Positions 1 through 9,894 are shown, counted from the first letter of the stretch. The stretch is 64,000 bases of DNA from Roseiarcus sp963730555 (GCA_963730555.1 CAVSSS010000008.1:186001-250000); one strand, 5' to 3'. Notes: a model not told the origin generated them from the sequence alone. Made by a program: numbers and translations.

Positions 1-222
1 GCCATCGCCCGCGCGGTCGCGAATGGCCCGCGAGTGCTGCTCGCTGATGAGCCGACCGGCAACCTCGATCCGAAAACCGCCGATCATGTGTTCGGCACGC
101 TCGCTCAACTGGTCAAGGCGAGCGGCCTCGCGGCACTCGTCGCCACGCACAATATGGACCTTGCTTCCCGCATGGACCGGCGCGTCACCATCCGCGACGG
201 GCGGGTCAGCGAGATGGCCTGA
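1..222 (+). CDS. lolD: LolD-type ABC transporter ATP-binding protein, 3' end only
   Basis: C-terminal 73 residues of an ABC ATPase; the gene begins before the window. The Walker B/D-loop segment LLADEPTGNLDP and the H-loop in VATHNMDLA are visible, and the end RRVTIRDGRVSEMA is typical of alphaproteobacterial LolD, the ATPase of the LolCDE complex that releases lipoproteins from the inner membrane. Walker A and the signature motif lie outside the window. The gene runs convergently with the photolyase, 56 bp away. A related MacB-type export ATPase cannot be fully excluded from the C-terminus alone. Confidence 0.8.
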   Translation, partial: AIARAVANGPRVLLADEPTGNLDPKTADHVFGTLAQLVKASGLAALVATHNMDLASRMDRRVTIRDGRVSEMA

Positions 223-278
223 ATCGGCGCGCAGAGAGTCGAGCCGGAGGGGTCACCTTTTGGCCGCAGATTCTCGTG

Positions 279-1726
279 TCAGCGGCCACGCATCCGGGCG
301 AAAGCAGCGAGCGCCCGGGCGCGGGCGGCGGCGTGTTCAACGATCGGCTTGGGGTAGGTTTCGCCCAGCACAATCCCCGCACGCACCAATGCATCGCCTG
401 AAGCCTTCCAGGGACTGTGGATCATAGGCGCCTCGAGGCGCGCGAGCTCAGGAACCCATTGGCGCACATAGGCGCCGTCCGGGTCGAATTTTTCCGCCTG
501 CCGCACTGGATTGAAGATGCGAAAGTAGGGCGCGGAATCGACGCCGGCGCCCGCGACCCATTGCCAGTTGAGCGGATTGTTGGCGGGGTCCGCGTCGATC
601 AGCGTGTCCCAGAACCATGCCTCGCCACGGCGCCAGTCGATCAGCAGGTGCTTGACCAGGAACGAAGCGACGATTAGCCGCGCGCGATTGGGCAGGTACC
701 CCGTCCGCCATAATTGGCGCAATCCCGCGTCGACGATCGGATAGCCGGTTTGGCCATGCGCCCAGGCGTGAAAACCGGGCTCTCGTCGCGCCAGGGAAAA
801 AGCTCGAACTCGGGCCGGAGCGGACGCGTCGCGAGATCGGGGTAGGCGTCGAGAAGCGTCGTTGCGAAATCCCGCCAGGCAAGCTCGGCCAAATATTTTC
901 CCGCCGCGACGGCCACAGCGGGCCGCGCGGCCGCTGCCGTTTCGACAGCATGCGCGATGCGGCGCGGCGAAATCTCGCCGAAACGAAGATTGGCCGACAG
1001 GCGCGACGCTGCGCCGGGCGCAAGCATGTCGCGCTCGTTCACGTAAGATCTCAGCGTCTCAGCGGCGAAAGTCTGAAGCGCGGCAAGCGCGCCCGCTTCG
1101 CCAGGGGTTTCGCCGAGGCTCAGTTCGCCCGACCAATCGGGCTTTGTGGGCCTGAGCTTCAGCGCGTCGATCGAGACGCGCTGAGGCGCGTCGTGAGGCC
1201 AGGGCGCGGTGGTCAGGCTTTTCGGCGCCGGCGTCGGAGCGGGCAGGGGCCCGAGCACGCGATGGCGGCGCAAGAACGCGGTGAAGATCGCGAACGGCGA
1301 GCCGTCGGACTTGCTGAGCTCCGATGGCTCCCGCATGAGCCGGCCGCTGAAGGTCAGCGCTTCGACGCCGCGCGCCTTGAGCGCTCTCTCGACGCGCTCA
1401 TCGAGAGCCTTCGCGCCGCCTTCGCAGCGGCGGGTCCAGACGACGCGGCTGGCCTTCGCAGCGGTTGCGAGCGCAAGGATCGTCTCCTCTGCATCGCCTT
1501 TCACGATTTCGAGCCGGGCGCCGAGCGCGGAAAGCTCGCTCTCCAGTGCGGTCAAGGATTCCGCGAGCCGCCATTTCGCCGCGCCGCCCAGCGGACGCGC
1601 CCCGCCGCCCTTTTCATCGTCGACATAGACGAAGAGCGCGGGACGATCAGCGGCGGCGTGGACAGACGGCTGGTCACCGAGGCGGAAATCGTCTCGCAGC
1701 CAGACGATATCGGCGGTTGGGCTCAC
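279..1726 (-). CDS. phr: Deoxyribodipyrimidine photo-lyase (one frame break)
   Basis: Light-driven repair of cyclobutane pyrimidine dimers. A GTG start at 1726 opens the N-terminal photolyase alpha/beta domain (DIVWLRDDFRLGDQPS). The C-terminal FAD/DNA-binding half carries AELAWRDFATTL, TGYPIVDAGLRQLW, NPLNWQWVAG and FRIFNPVRQAEKFDP. The reading frame breaks at an A-run at 771-774 (a T-run on the coding strand). One extra T there restores SPVFHAWAHGQTGYPIVD and a protein of about 480 residues, the family's usual length, so sequencing error is likelier than a real mutation. It lies 34 bp downstream of rnd on the same strand, probably in one operon with the hydrolase and rnd. Confidence 0.9.
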
Positions 1727-1760
1727 GAGCCGGACTCCCCGTGTCTGCGACCGACCTATC

Positions 1761-2939
1761 TCAAGCCACGGAATGCGGCGCCTCGGCGTCCTTCCATTCG
1801 AGCGTCACGACCTTGCCGTTCTCGACCGTCAGCGCCAAGCGCCCGCGCTTGAGTTCGAGCGCTTGTTCGCCGAACAGCTTCCGTCGCCAGCCGTTAAGAG
1901 CCGGCACAGCGGCTCTGTCGCTCTGGGCGATCGCTTCGAGATCGTCGACGGTGGCGATCAATTTGCCGGCGACGCCGCTGTCCTCGCTCACTTGCCTCAG
2001 CAGCACTTTGAGCAATTCTACCGTCGCGCCGACATTGACGCCGTTACGCCTCTCGCGCTCGATCTTCGGCAACGTCTTGGGGTCGCGCTCGAGCCCGCGT
2101 TCGATCGCCGCCAGGATTTCTGCGCCAGCGCGCGAGCGCTCCATCCCGCGCGGGAAGGCGCGCAGATTGGCGAGCGCTTCGGCGCTGCGCGGGGCGGCGA
2201 GCGCCAGCTCGATCAACACCTCGTCCTTTAAAACACGCGCGCGAGGCACGTCGCGCGCCTGCGCCTCGCTCTCGCGCCAGGCCGCAAGCTCCATCAGCAT
2301 TGCGAGATCGCGCGGCTTGCGCGCCTTGTTCTTGTAGCGCTCCCAGGCGCGCTCGGGATGCTGCTCGTAAGTCGAAGGCGAGATCAGCGTCTTCATCTCG
2401 TCGTCGAGCCAGGATTGACGCCCGGCAGCCGTCACCCGCTTCGACAGCGCTTTGTAAACGTCGCGCAGGTGGGTCACGTCGCCGATCGCGTAAGCAATCT
2501 GCGCTTCCGCCAGCGGACGGCGCGCCCAGTCGGTGAACCGCGACGACTTGTCGATTGCGACATGGCAGATCGACTGCACGAGCTCACTATAGGACACCTG
2601 CTCGCCGTAGCCGCACACCATTGCCGCGACCTGGGTGTCGAACAGCGGCGTTGGCACGAGTCCGGAAAGCTTCCAGAAAATCTCGAGATCCTGGCGCGCA
2701 GCGTGGAAGACCTTGACAACATCCTCATCCGCCATCAGTTGCAAGAGCGGCTCGAGGTCGAGGCCTGGAGCCAGCGCGTCGATCGCCAGCGCCTCCTCGT
2801 CCGAGGCGAGCTGGACGACGCATAAAATCGGCCAGAACGTCGTCTCGCGTAGAAATTCGGTGTCGACCGTTACGAACGGCGAACGCGCCAGCCGTTGGCA
2901 GGCCTGAGCGAGTTCGTCCGTCGTCGTGATCAAGGACAC
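1761..2939 (-). CDS. rnd: Ribonuclease D
   Basis: 3'-5' exoribonuclease for tRNA and small stable RNA maturation. The GTG at 2939 (VSLITTTDELAQ) gives 392 aa, close to the family length; the longer open frame upstream overlaps the neighbouring hydrolase and looks non-coding. The DEDDy catalytic residues are visible in VTVDTEFLRE (D and E), FHAARQDLEIF (D) and YAIGDVTHLRDVY (Y and D). An HRDC-like helical region fills the C-terminal half. It lies 13 bp downstream of the alpha/beta hydrolase and 34 bp upstream of phr, consistent with co-transcription. Confidence 0.93.
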   Translation of the reverse strand: MSLITTTDELAQACQRLARSPFVTVDTEFLRETTFWPILCVVQLASDEEALAIDALAPGLDLEPLLQLMADEDVVKVFHAARQDLEIFWKLSGLVPTPLFDTQVAAMVCGYGEQVSYSELVQSICHVAIDKSSRFTDWARRPLAEAQIAYAIGDVTHLRDVYKALSKRVTAAGRQSWLDDEMKTLISPSTYEQHPERAWERYKNKARKPRDLAMLMELAAWRESEAQARDVPRARVLKDEVLIELALAAPRSAEALANLRAFPRGMERSRAGAEILAAIERGLERDPKTLPKIERERRNGVNVGATVELLKVLLRQVSEDSGVAGKLIATVDDLEAIAQSDRAAVPALNGWRRKLFGEQALELKRGRLALTVENGKVVTLEWKDAEAPHSVA

Positions 2940-2952
2940 GGGATTGGGGACT

Positions 2953-3663
2953 CTATTGGCTTTCGCGAGGTGGGGCGACTGCCTTTGCCCGGTCCTTGCG
3001 CACGGAAGGCGGCGCATGACGCGGCATGCCGAGACGCTTGTCGAGATAGGCGCCGACCACAGTTTGGAGTTCGTCCATGCAATCCTCGAAGAAGTGGTTC
3101 GCCTCCGGGATGACGGCATGCTCGATGACAATGCCCTTCTGGGTCTTGAGTTTCTCGATCAGCGCCTGAACTTCCTTCAGCGGCGCGACCCGGTCCTTGT
3201 CGCCATGGACGAACAGGCCCGACGAGGGGCAGGGCGCAAGAAAGCTGAAATCAAAGCGATTGGCGGGGGGAGCAATCGAGATGAAGCCCTCGATCTCGGG
3301 CCTGCGCATCAGGAGCTGCATGCCGATCCAGGAGCCGAACGACACGCCGGCGATCCAGCAGGCGCGCGCCTCGGGGCTGATCGACTGCGCCCAGTCAAGG
3401 GCGGAGGCCGCGTCCGACAATTCGCCCTGGCCATGGTCGAAGGCGCCCTGCGACCGTCCGACGCCTCGGAAGTTGAAACGCAGCACGGAAAACCCGCGCT
3501 CGGCGAAACTATAGTAAGTGTTGTAGACAATCTGATTGTTCATCGTCCCGCCAAACTGCGGATGAGAATGAAGAACCACCGCGATCGGGGCGCCGCGCTG
3601 CTTCGCGGGATGAAAACGACCCTCCAGCCTACCGGCGGGACCGGTAAAGAAAACCTCTGGCAT
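2953..3663 (-). CDS. Alpha/beta hydrolase of the COG2945 type
   Basis: 236-residue alpha/beta hydrolase. The start chosen is the ATG at 3663 (MPEVFFTGPAGRLEG), because homologues begin here; 19 further codons upstream are open. The nucleophile elbow is GVSFG, the early strand HSHPQFGGTMNN carries the usual oxyanion region, VHGDKDRVAPL supplies the acid residue and EANHFF the catalytic histidine. The substrate is unknown; members of this family are usually annotated only as hydrolases or esterases. It is probably the first gene of a minus-strand operon with rnd and phr. Confidence 0.82.
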   Translation of the reverse strand: MPEVFFTGPAGRLEGRFHPAKQRGAPIAVVLHSHPQFGGTMNNQIVYNTYYSFAERGFSVLRFNFRGVGRSQGAFDHGQGELSDAASALDWAQSISPEARACWIAGVSFGSWIGMQLLMRRPEIEGFISIAPPANRFDFSFLAPCPSSGLFVHGDKDRVAPLKEVQALIEKLKTQKGIVIEHAVIPEANHFFEDCMDELQTVVGAYLDKRLGMPRHAPPSVRKDRAKAVAPPRESQ

Positions 3664-3873
3664 GAACACTCCACAATGCCATGAAGCGCCTCCAGTCGGG
3701 GCTCGACTGCGCTCCGTCACGCCTTGGGGCGCGAGATTAAGCGCGAATCTGTCTCGGTCAGTCGACGGGGGCTCGCCTCGGAGGCAGCCTCATAGCACGC
3801 TCGCCGCCGGCAATTGCAAGGAAAAACCGCAAGTCCCGCAGAGGTTTTCGCCCCGAACGCGAGAATTGGAGCC

Positions 3874-5083
3874 ATGATCGCCGCCGCGGGCCCTTTGAGT
3901 CGAACCTATCTCGACTATAACGCGACGGCGCCGTTACGTGCGGCAGCGCGCGAGGCCGCGCTCAAGGCGATGGAGACGACCGGCAATCCTTCGTCGGTCC
4001 ACGCCGAGGGCCGGGCCGCGCGGCGCATCGTCGAGAACGCGAGGAGCGAAGTCGCGCGCCTGGCGGGAGTAAGCGCTCGCTGCGTCACATTCGTGTCGGG
4101 CGGGGCCGAGGCCGCCAACGCGGCGCTCAATCCCCTGTTCGGCGGCGGGCCGAACGCCGCGCCGCTCGATCGGCTCATCGTCTCCGCCGGCGAGCATGCC
4201 TGCGTGGTCACGGGGCATCGGTTTCCGATTGCCGAGGCAGCGCCGTTGCTGCCGGACGGGCGCGTCGATCTCAATTGGCTCGAGGCCGCCTGCCGCCGGC
4301 CCGGGCGCGTGCTTTTAGCGCTGCAAGGCGCAAACAACGAGACGGGCGTCATCCAGCCGGTCGCGGAAGCAGCGGCGTTGGTCCATGCCGCTCATGGCTT
4401 CGTCTTTTGCGACGCGGTGCAGATGGCCGGGCGGATGGAGTGCGACATCGGCGCGCTCGGCGCCGACGCGCTCATGCTGTCGGCCCATAAGCTGGGCGGT
4501 CTCAAGGGGGCGGGCGCTCTGGTTGCAGCGCGCGCGGGAATCAGTCTCGGCGCGCCATTGATTCGCGGCGGCGGCCAGGAGCGCGGCGCGCGCGCGGGCA
4601 CTGAATCCGTCGCGGCGATTGCGGCTTTCGGCGCCGCGGCGCGGGCGTGCCTCGCCGAGTTGGACTCGGAGCCCGCGAGGCTGATTGGGATGCGCGATCG
4701 CCTGACAATCGCCGTCCGTTCGGTCGCCGCCGACGCGGTTGTCTTCGCCGAGACCGTTCCGCGGCTGCCCAATACGGTCTCATTCGCCGTTCCTGGCGTC
4801 GAGGCCGCGACGCTGATGATCGCGCTCGATCTCGCTGGCGTCGCGGTGAGTTCAGGCTCAGCCTGCTCCTCGGGCAAGGTGGCGCCGTCGCATGTGTTGG
4901 CGGCGATGGGAACGCCGCCGGACCTCGCGCGCGGCGCGATCCGCCTCAGTCTCGGCTGGGCGTCGACGGAAGCGGACGTCGAGCGACTTCGCCGAGGCCT
5001 TCGCGGCCGTGATGGCGCGGATGCGGGCGGCGCGTCGCGGCGCCGCGACGGTAACGGCGGAAGCTTCGCCTGCGCGGGAATAA
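3874..5083 (+). CDS. Cysteine desulfurase, NifS/IscS class (one frame break)
   Basis: PLP enzyme that releases sulfur from L-cysteine for Fe-S cluster or thio-cofactor assembly. YLDYNATAPLR marks the N-terminus, SAHKLGGLKGAG contains the PLP lysine, and SSGSACSSGK carries the catalytic cysteine. The frame breaks at about 4986-4990: after TEADVER the sequence continues in another frame as FAEAFAAVMARM and ends at 5083, giving about 400 residues. The ATG at 3874 is preferred to an upstream in-frame start because homology begins at the YLDYNAT block. No iscU/sufE-like gene is adjacent, so the pathway (housekeeping Fe-S or tRNA thiolation) is not resolved. Confidence 0.88.
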
Positions 5084-5158
5084 CTTGCATCCCTTCGCCG
5101 CGGGGTGTAGGACGCGCGCTTCCATTTTGCCGCTCGTTTCAACAGCCGAGGAGTCTCC

Positions 5159-5554
5159 ATGGCTCGCGTCACCGTCGAGGATTGCATCGACAAGGTCGAC
5201 AACCGATTTGATCTGGTCCTCATGGCCAGCCACCGCGCGCGGGCGATCTCGTCCGGCGCGCCGATTTCCGTCCAGCGCGACAACGACAAGAATCCGGTCG
5301 TCGCGCTGCGCGAGATCGGCGACGGCAAGCTCATGCCTGGCGATCTTCGCGAGGACGTGATCCACGCGCTCCAGAAGCATGTCGAGATCGATGAGCCGGA
5401 GGCGGAAGCGGCGCCGCCTCTGGTCAATGCGGAACTGCAAACTCAGATCGAAGCCGGCGCTGACGTTCAGTTCGATCGCATGACCGAAGAGGATTTGTTG
5501 CGGGGGCTTGAGGGCCTGACGCCGCCGCCGGAGCCGGAGGATGACGCCGAATAG
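5159..5554 (+). CDS. rpoZ: DNA-directed RNA polymerase omega subunit
   Basis: 131-residue RpoZ, which helps fold and hold the beta' subunit in RNA polymerase. The diagnostic N-terminus is MARVTVEDCIDKVDNRFDLV, followed by ASHRARAISSGAP and NPVVALREI. The acidic C-terminal extension (TPPPEPEDDAE) is common in alphaproteobacteria. The rsh/relA gene that often follows rpoZ is absent here; a cold-shock gene lies downstream instead. Confidence 0.95.
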   Translation: MARVTVEDCIDKVDNRFDLVLMASHRARAISSGAPISVQRDNDKNPVVALREIGDGKLMPGDLREDVIHALQKHVEIDEPEAEAAPPLVNAELQTQIEAGADVQFDRMTEEDLLRGLEGLTPPPEPEDDAE

Positions 5555-5829
5555 CGCGACCGGAGCGGTCGCCACTGCGCAGCGACGCCGCTGCGCGCAG
5601 TCGTATGATCCCGTCGGCCTTCGCGGCGCGGCGGGTTTTTTTCGCCTCCTATCCACAGCCACGCTCAAGTTTCGCGTGTTTCCTATATTCAGCGCCGAAC
5701 GATTTGCTATCTTGGGGGCGAATCACTTGCGTTGCGGATCTCCGCCATTTTGGCGGGGCCGAGCGGATGGTCCCAATCGCGACGCGCAAGGGGTTCATGG
5801 GCGGCGAGGATGTGCAGCCGACGCGTTGA
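5555..5829. other. Intergenic region with a possible rpoZ terminator
   Basis: 275 bp without a convincing gene. A GC-rich imperfect inverted repeat from about 5610 runs into seven T residues at 5636-5642, consistent with a weak intrinsic terminator for rpoZ. The rest is less GC-rich and probably carries the leader of the cold-shock gene; no known RNA motif was recognised. Confidence 0.35.
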
Positions 5830-6429
5830 GTGGGGGCCGAATTGAGCGATGAATTCGTAAAGCCGTCCGAAGCGACGGCGCGTATGGCGGACAGCGGCGA
5901 GCGCCCGGTCGGGCTGGTCGAAATCGCTGGGCGAGTCAAATGGTTTGACGCCGCCAAGGGCTATGGCTTCATCGTGCCGGACAGCGGTGGCGAGGCTGAC
6001 GTTCTTATCCATGTGACTGTCCTCCGGCGCGACGGATTCGCCACCCTTCGCGAAGGCGCGCGCATCGTCGCCGAGGCTCAACGGCGCGAACGCGGCTTGC
6101 AGGTGTTCAGGGTGCTTGCGATCACCGAGCCTGATCCGGCTTCGGTCCCGGATCCGCCGCCGCCGCGAACCCGCGCGCAGGCGAGCTCGGTCGGCGCATT
6201 CGAGATCGTCATCGTCAAGTGGTTCAACCGGGCGCGAGGCTTCGGCTTCCTCACACGCGGCGAGGGGACCGAAGACATATTCGTTCATATGGAGACGCTG
6301 CGTCGTTATGGCTTCGTAGACCCAAAGCCGGGCGACAGCATGCTGGCTCGATTCGGTCCGGGGCCGAAAGGATTGATGGCGGCCGAGGTGAGGCCGCTCG
6401 ACAGTTCGAAGGTCTTCGCGCCGCACTAA
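5830..6429 (+). CDS. Double cold-shock domain protein
   Basis: 199-residue nucleic-acid-binding protein with two CspA-like OB folds. Domain 1 (about residues 30-95) has GRVKWFDAAKGYGFIVPD and ADVLIHVTVL; domain 2 (about 125-190) has IVKWFNRARGFGFLTRG and EDIFVHMETL. A proline-rich linker joins them. These are the RNP1/RNP2-type motifs of RNA chaperones. The GTG at 5830 is used; a downstream TTG is also possible. Two-domain Csp proteins are usual in Hyphomicrobiales. It is followed after 136 bp by a DUF192 gene, the order often seen in that group. Confidence 0.9.
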   Translation: MGAELSDEFVKPSEATARMADSGERPVGLVEIAGRVKWFDAAKGYGFIVPDSGGEADVLIHVTVLRRDGFATLREGARIVAEAQRRERGLQVFRVLAITEPDPASVPDPPPPRTRAQASSVGAFEIVIVKWFNRARGFGFLTRGEGTEDIFVHMETLRRYGFVDPKPGDSMLARFGPGPKGLMAAEVRPLDSSKVFAPH

Positions 6430-6565
6430 ACGGCGCTTCGCCGCGACGGTTTTGAAACTCGGCGCCTGTCGCTGCGGCTCAAGCGCTTGACGCGCCCTTC
6501 TGCTTGCTCTTGAAACCGGCTTTAGACGCCTCGCGCGATCATTACGCGAGGAATAAGGAGCGACG

Positions 6566-7030
6566 ATGAGGGCGATCGGAGTTCGGCTAGCGGCGGCGTT
6601 CGCCTTCGCCCTTGTCCTAGCGGCCGCGATTGGCGTCACGGCCCAAGGCGGCGAGTCTGATTCGCTTGAGATCGTCACCTCCACGGGACGGCATGCATTC
6701 CAGATCGAGATCGCCAATAACGACGCAACCCGCGAGCACGGGCTTATGGACCGGCGCTACATGGCCCCCGACCACGGCATGCTGTTTGAGTTCGATCGCG
6801 AGGCCCCGGTGTCGTTCTGGATGAAGAACACCTATATCCCGCTCGACATGGTTTTCATTGCGCCATCAGGCGTCGTGACGCACATCGTCGCCAATGCTGA
6901 GCCTTTGTCCGAGCGCGTCATTCCTTCCGGCGGGCCCTGTGTCGCGGTCCTCGAATTGAACGGCGGGACGGCCGCTTCAATCGGGCTCAAGGTGGGCGAC
7001 AAGGTTCATCATTCGTTCTTCAAGTTGTGA
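6566..7030 (+). CDS. DUF192 family exported protein
   Basis: 154 residues. An N-terminal signal peptide (hydrophobic core AAAFAFALVLAAAIGV) precedes a DUF192 domain with REHGLMDRRYM, GMLFEFDREAPVSFWMKNT and IPLDMVFI. The biochemical role of the family is unknown. The start has a good ribosome site (AAGGAG just upstream). It lies directly downstream of the cold-shock gene on the same strand, an association common in alphaproteobacteria. Confidence 0.88.
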   Translation: MRAIGVRLAAAFAFALVLAAAIGVTAQGGESDSLEIVTSTGRHAFQIEIANNDATREHGLMDRRYMAPDHGMLFEFDREAPVSFWMKNTYIPLDMVFIAPSGVVTHIVANAEPLSERVIPSGGPCVAVLELNGGTAASIGLKVGDKVHHSFFKL

Positions 7031-7107
7031 TCTGCACCCAAGCGCGTTGCATCCGCCGTCAACATTGCTACACTCCTGCGACAATGGGCGCCGCCTCCTG
7101 AAGCGGC

Positions 7108-8205
7108 GTGAGGCGGGGTGGGAGTGGTTTGAGTCAAGTTTCGACGTGGAGTCCAGCTCCTGGGTTCCACGCGCCGTTTTCAACCGAGAGCCCGGCCGGC
7201 GCGCGCAATGGCTGGGGCGGGATTTATGCGGCGCTGGATCTCGGAACGAACAATTGTCGGCTGCTGGTCGCGCGGCCGACCTCCCAGGGATTCCGGGTCA
7301 TCGATGCGTTCTCGCGCATCGTTCGCTTGGGCGAGGGGCTGTCGCTGACGGGACGCTTAAGCGAGGCGGCGATCGCGCGCACGCTTGAGGCCTTGAAGGT
7401 ATGTCGGGACAAGATGATGGCGCGCGGGGTTACCCGCGCCCGCACCATCGCGACGGAAGCCTGCCGTTCGGCGGCCAATGGGCCGGACTTTGTCGCCGAG
7501 GTTCGCGAACGGCTTGGCATCCAACTCGAAATTGTCGATCGTGAGACTGAGGCGCATCTCGCCGCGGCCGGCGTCGGCGATCTCGCCGACAAGGAAGCCC
7601 GGTCGACGGTGATGTTCGATATCGGGGGCGGGTCTTCGGAAATCATATGGCTTGCATTCGATCCTCGCGCGCCGCAAGCGTCGAACCGGGTGAAGACGTG
7701 GGAATCGCTGAGGCTCGGCGTGGTGTCGCTGGCCGAGACGTTCGGCGGCGTGGACGTGAGCGACGAGGCTTTCGCCGCCATGACCGATCACGTGTCGGAG
7801 GCGCTCGCTCCCTTCGTCGCTCGGGTGGCGGACGAGGCGCGTTGCGATCGCTTCCATCTTCTTGGCACCTCCGGCACGGTCACCACCATTGCGGGTGTGC
7901 ATCTCAACCTGCCGCGCTATGACCGCCGGGCGGTCGACGGCCTGTGGCTTGGCCGGGCGGAGGTCGACGCGGCGATCGCGCGATTGTGCGCCATGAGCTA
8001 TGCCGAGCGCGCCGCCAACGCGTGCATTGGCCACGAACGCGCCGATCTGGTGCTAGCCGGCTGCGCCATCCTCGAGGCGATTCGGAAGCATTTCCCGGCG
8101 GAGCGGCTGCGCATCGCCGATCGGGGGCTGCGCGAGGGAATCCTCAGTCACATGATGCGCGCCGACGGGGTCGGTCCTCATCGCCGCGTGCGCGAGCGCT
8201 GGTGA
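7108..8205 (+). CDS. Ppx/GppA family exopolyphosphatase/pppGpp phosphatase
   Basis: 365-residue member of the actin-like ASKHA phosphatase family. AALDLGTNNCRLLVARP is the phosphate-1 motif and VMFDIGGGSSEIIW the phosphate-2 motif; LGTSGTVTTIAGVH follows. It should hydrolyse polyphosphate or pppGpp. It is the short (about 300-365 aa) form lacking the C-terminal HD-like domain. The start is uncertain because the first 35 residues are not conserved. Its stop codon overlaps the GTG start of rlmE (GTGA), so the two are translationally coupled. Confidence 0.88.
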   Translation: MRRGGSGLSQVSTWSPAPGFHAPFSTESPAGARNGWGGIYAALDLGTNNCRLLVARPTSQGFRVIDAFSRIVRLGEGLSLTGRLSEAAIARTLEALKVCRDKMMARGVTRARTIATEACRSAANGPDFVAEVRERLGIQLEIVDRETEAHLAAAGVGDLADKEARSTVMFDIGGGSSEIIWLAFDPRAPQASNRVKTWESLRLGVVSLAETFGGVDVSDEAFAAMTDHVSEALAPFVARVADEARCDRFHLLGTSGTVTTIAGVHLNLPRYDRRAVDGLWLGRAEVDAAIARLCAMSYAERAANACIGHERADLVLAGCAILEAIRKHFPAERLRIADRGLREGILSHMMRADGVGPHRRVRERW

Positions 8206-8909
8206 CGACGGGCGGCTCGGGCCGCGAGGGCGGCCGAGCGCTCAAGACTCGGGTCAAGATGACCCGCAAGCGTACGCCGGCCTCGGCCCGCTGGCTCGAG
8301 CGCCAGCTCAACGACCCTTATGTCGCCCAGGCGCGCCGCGAAGGGTACCGGTCGCGCGCGGCCTACAAGCTCATCGAGATCGACGACAAGCACAAGCTCG
8401 TGAAGCCGGGTCAACGCATCATCGATCTCGGCGCCGCGCCCGGCGGCTGGAGTCAGGTTGCGGCCGCGCGCGTGGGCGAGGGCAGGGGACGGGTCATCGC
8501 CATTGATCTCTTGGAGATGGACCCGATCGAAGGGGTGGAGTTCCGGCAAATGGACTTCCACGACCCCGAGGCGCCGCGCCTGCTTCGAGAATGGCTGGGC
8601 GGCCTCGCGGACGGCGTGCTTTCCGACATGGCGGCCAACGCCACCGGCCACCGCAAGACGGACCAGTTGCGCATCATCGGCCTCGTCGAGCTCGCCGCCG
8701 ATTTCGCCAGCGAAGTCCTGGCGCCGGGCGGATTCTTTCTGGCGAAGGTGCTCCAGGGCGGCGCCGAGAGCGAGTTGCTCGGCCGCCTCAAGCGCGAATT
8801 CGCAACCGTGCGCCACGTGAAGCCCAAGGCGAGCCGCTCCGACAGCGCCGAGCTTTACTTGCTGGCCACCGGGTTCAGGGGCGCAAAGGATCCGACCTCA
8901 GGCGCCTGA
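8202..8909 (+). CDS. rlmE: 23S rRNA 2'-O-methyltransferase RlmE (FtsJ/RrmJ)
   Basis: Methylates U2552 of 23S rRNA in the large subunit. The GTG at 8202 overlaps the ppx stop and gives 235 aa. The SAM site is DLGAAPGGWSQVA. The K-D-K-E catalytic tetrad can be placed in AAYKLIEID (K), DMAANATGH (D), LAKVLQGG (K) and SAELYLLA (E). Pairing with a Ppx/GppA gene is common in alphaproteobacteria. Confidence 0.94.
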   Translation: MTTGGSGREGGRALKTRVKMTRKRTPASARWLERQLNDPYVAQARREGYRSRAAYKLIEIDDKHKLVKPGQRIIDLGAAPGGWSQVAAARVGEGRGRVIAIDLLEMDPIEGVEFRQMDFHDPEAPRLLREWLGGLADGVLSDMAANATGHRKTDQLRIIGLVELAADFASEVLAPGGFFLAKVLQGGAESELLGRLKREFATVRHVKPKASRSDSAELYLLATGFRGAKDPTSGA

Positions 8910-9015
8910 GGTCGTCGGACTCCGCCCTCGCTTCCCCCGGCGATTGGCGTGCTGACGAGCGCCACGTTTGCGCCTATGCTGAGCGCAAGCCAGAGCCGAT
9001 CAAGGAGGAACAACC

Positions 9016-9834
9016 ATGAACGTCCAGGCCAAGGAAGTGAAAGCGCCGGTCGATCCGGCGGCGCTGATGGGGAAATTGCCGACGCCGCCGAAATTCGACA
9101 ATCCAGCAGACGAGCGGCTGCACCGGAAGCAGAGACTGGCGGCGGGATTCCGGCTGTTTTCGAAATTCGGCTTCGACGAGGGGGTCGCGGGGCACATCAC
9201 GGCGCGCGATCCGGAGCACCTCGACACGTTCTGGCTCAATCCGTTCGGCGTCCATTTCAGCCAGGTCAAGGTCTCGAACCTGATCCGATGCGACCACAAG
9301 GGCAATGTCGTCGAGGGCGACTATCCGGTCAATACGGCCGCCTTCGTCATCCATTCGCGCGTCCACGCCGCGCGGGCGGACGCGAATGCCGCCGCCCATT
9401 CCCATTCGACTTACGGGCGGGCTTTTTCGACGCTCGGGCGTCCGCTGGCGCCGATCACCCAGGACGTCTGCGCCTTCTATAACGACCATGCGCTCTATGA
9501 CGATTTCGGCGGCGTCGCAGTCGAGCTCGACGAAGGCGAGCGGATCGCCAAGGCGATCGGCAAGCAAAAAGCCGCGATCCTGCAGAACCACGGCCTGATC
9601 ACAGTCGGCGCAACGGTCGACGAGGCGGTGTGGTGGTTTATCACCATGGAGCGCTCCTGCCAGGTGCAATTGCTGGCGGAAGCGGCTCTGAAGCCCGGCG
9701 AGAGCTTGAAACAGATCTCGCCGCAAGCCGCCGCGCAATCCTATAAAATCGTGGGCAACCCATTCTCGGGCTGGTTCCAGTTCCAGCCGCTCTATGCGCG
9801 CATCGTCAAGGAGCAACCGGACCTCTTGGAGTGA
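9016..9834 (+). CDS. Class II aldolase/adducin family protein
   Basis: 272 residues, with a strong AAGGAGG ribosome site just before the ATG. The metal-binding histidines appear in NAAAHSHSTYGRAFS and the later ILQNHGLITVG segment, the usual signature of class II aldolase/adducin proteins. N-terminal FSKFGFDEGVAGHITARD is typical of the bacterial long form. The substrate cannot be deduced; no sugar-phosphate genes are adjacent. Confidence 0.85.
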   Translation: MNVQAKEVKAPVDPAALMGKLPTPPKFDNPADERLHRKQRLAAGFRLFSKFGFDEGVAGHITARDPEHLDTFWLNPFGVHFSQVKVSNLIRCDHKGNVVEGDYPVNTAAFVIHSRVHAARADANAAAHSHSTYGRAFSTLGRPLAPITQDVCAFYNDHALYDDFGGVAVELDEGERIAKAIGKQKAAILQNHGLITVGATVDEAVWWFITMERSCQVQLLAEAALKPGESLKQISPQAAAQSYKIVGNPFSGWFQFQPLYARIVKEQPDLLE

Positions 9835-9858
9835 GTCGCGGAGCTTTTTGTAACGCTA

Positions 9859-9887
9859 GCGGCGCCGCCGAACCCGGTCGGCGCCGC
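9859..9887 (+). terminator. Stem-loop after the aldolase gene
   Basis: Perfect 8-bp stem GCGGCGCC/GGCGCCGC with a 13-nt loop, 25 bp after the aldolase stop. No T-tract follows, so it may be an RNA-stabilising hairpin or a weak terminator. Confidence 0.35.
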
Positions 9888-9894
9888 GCGGCTC

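Noticed and set aside
3814..3873. Longer N-terminus for the cysteine desulfurase
   Set aside because: The 20 extra codons have no conserved sequence, and family similarity begins right after the ATG at 3874.
5707..6717. A 336-codon minus-strand open frame over the cold-shock gene
   Set aside because: Antisense to clear cold-shock domains; Arg-rich composition without motifs.
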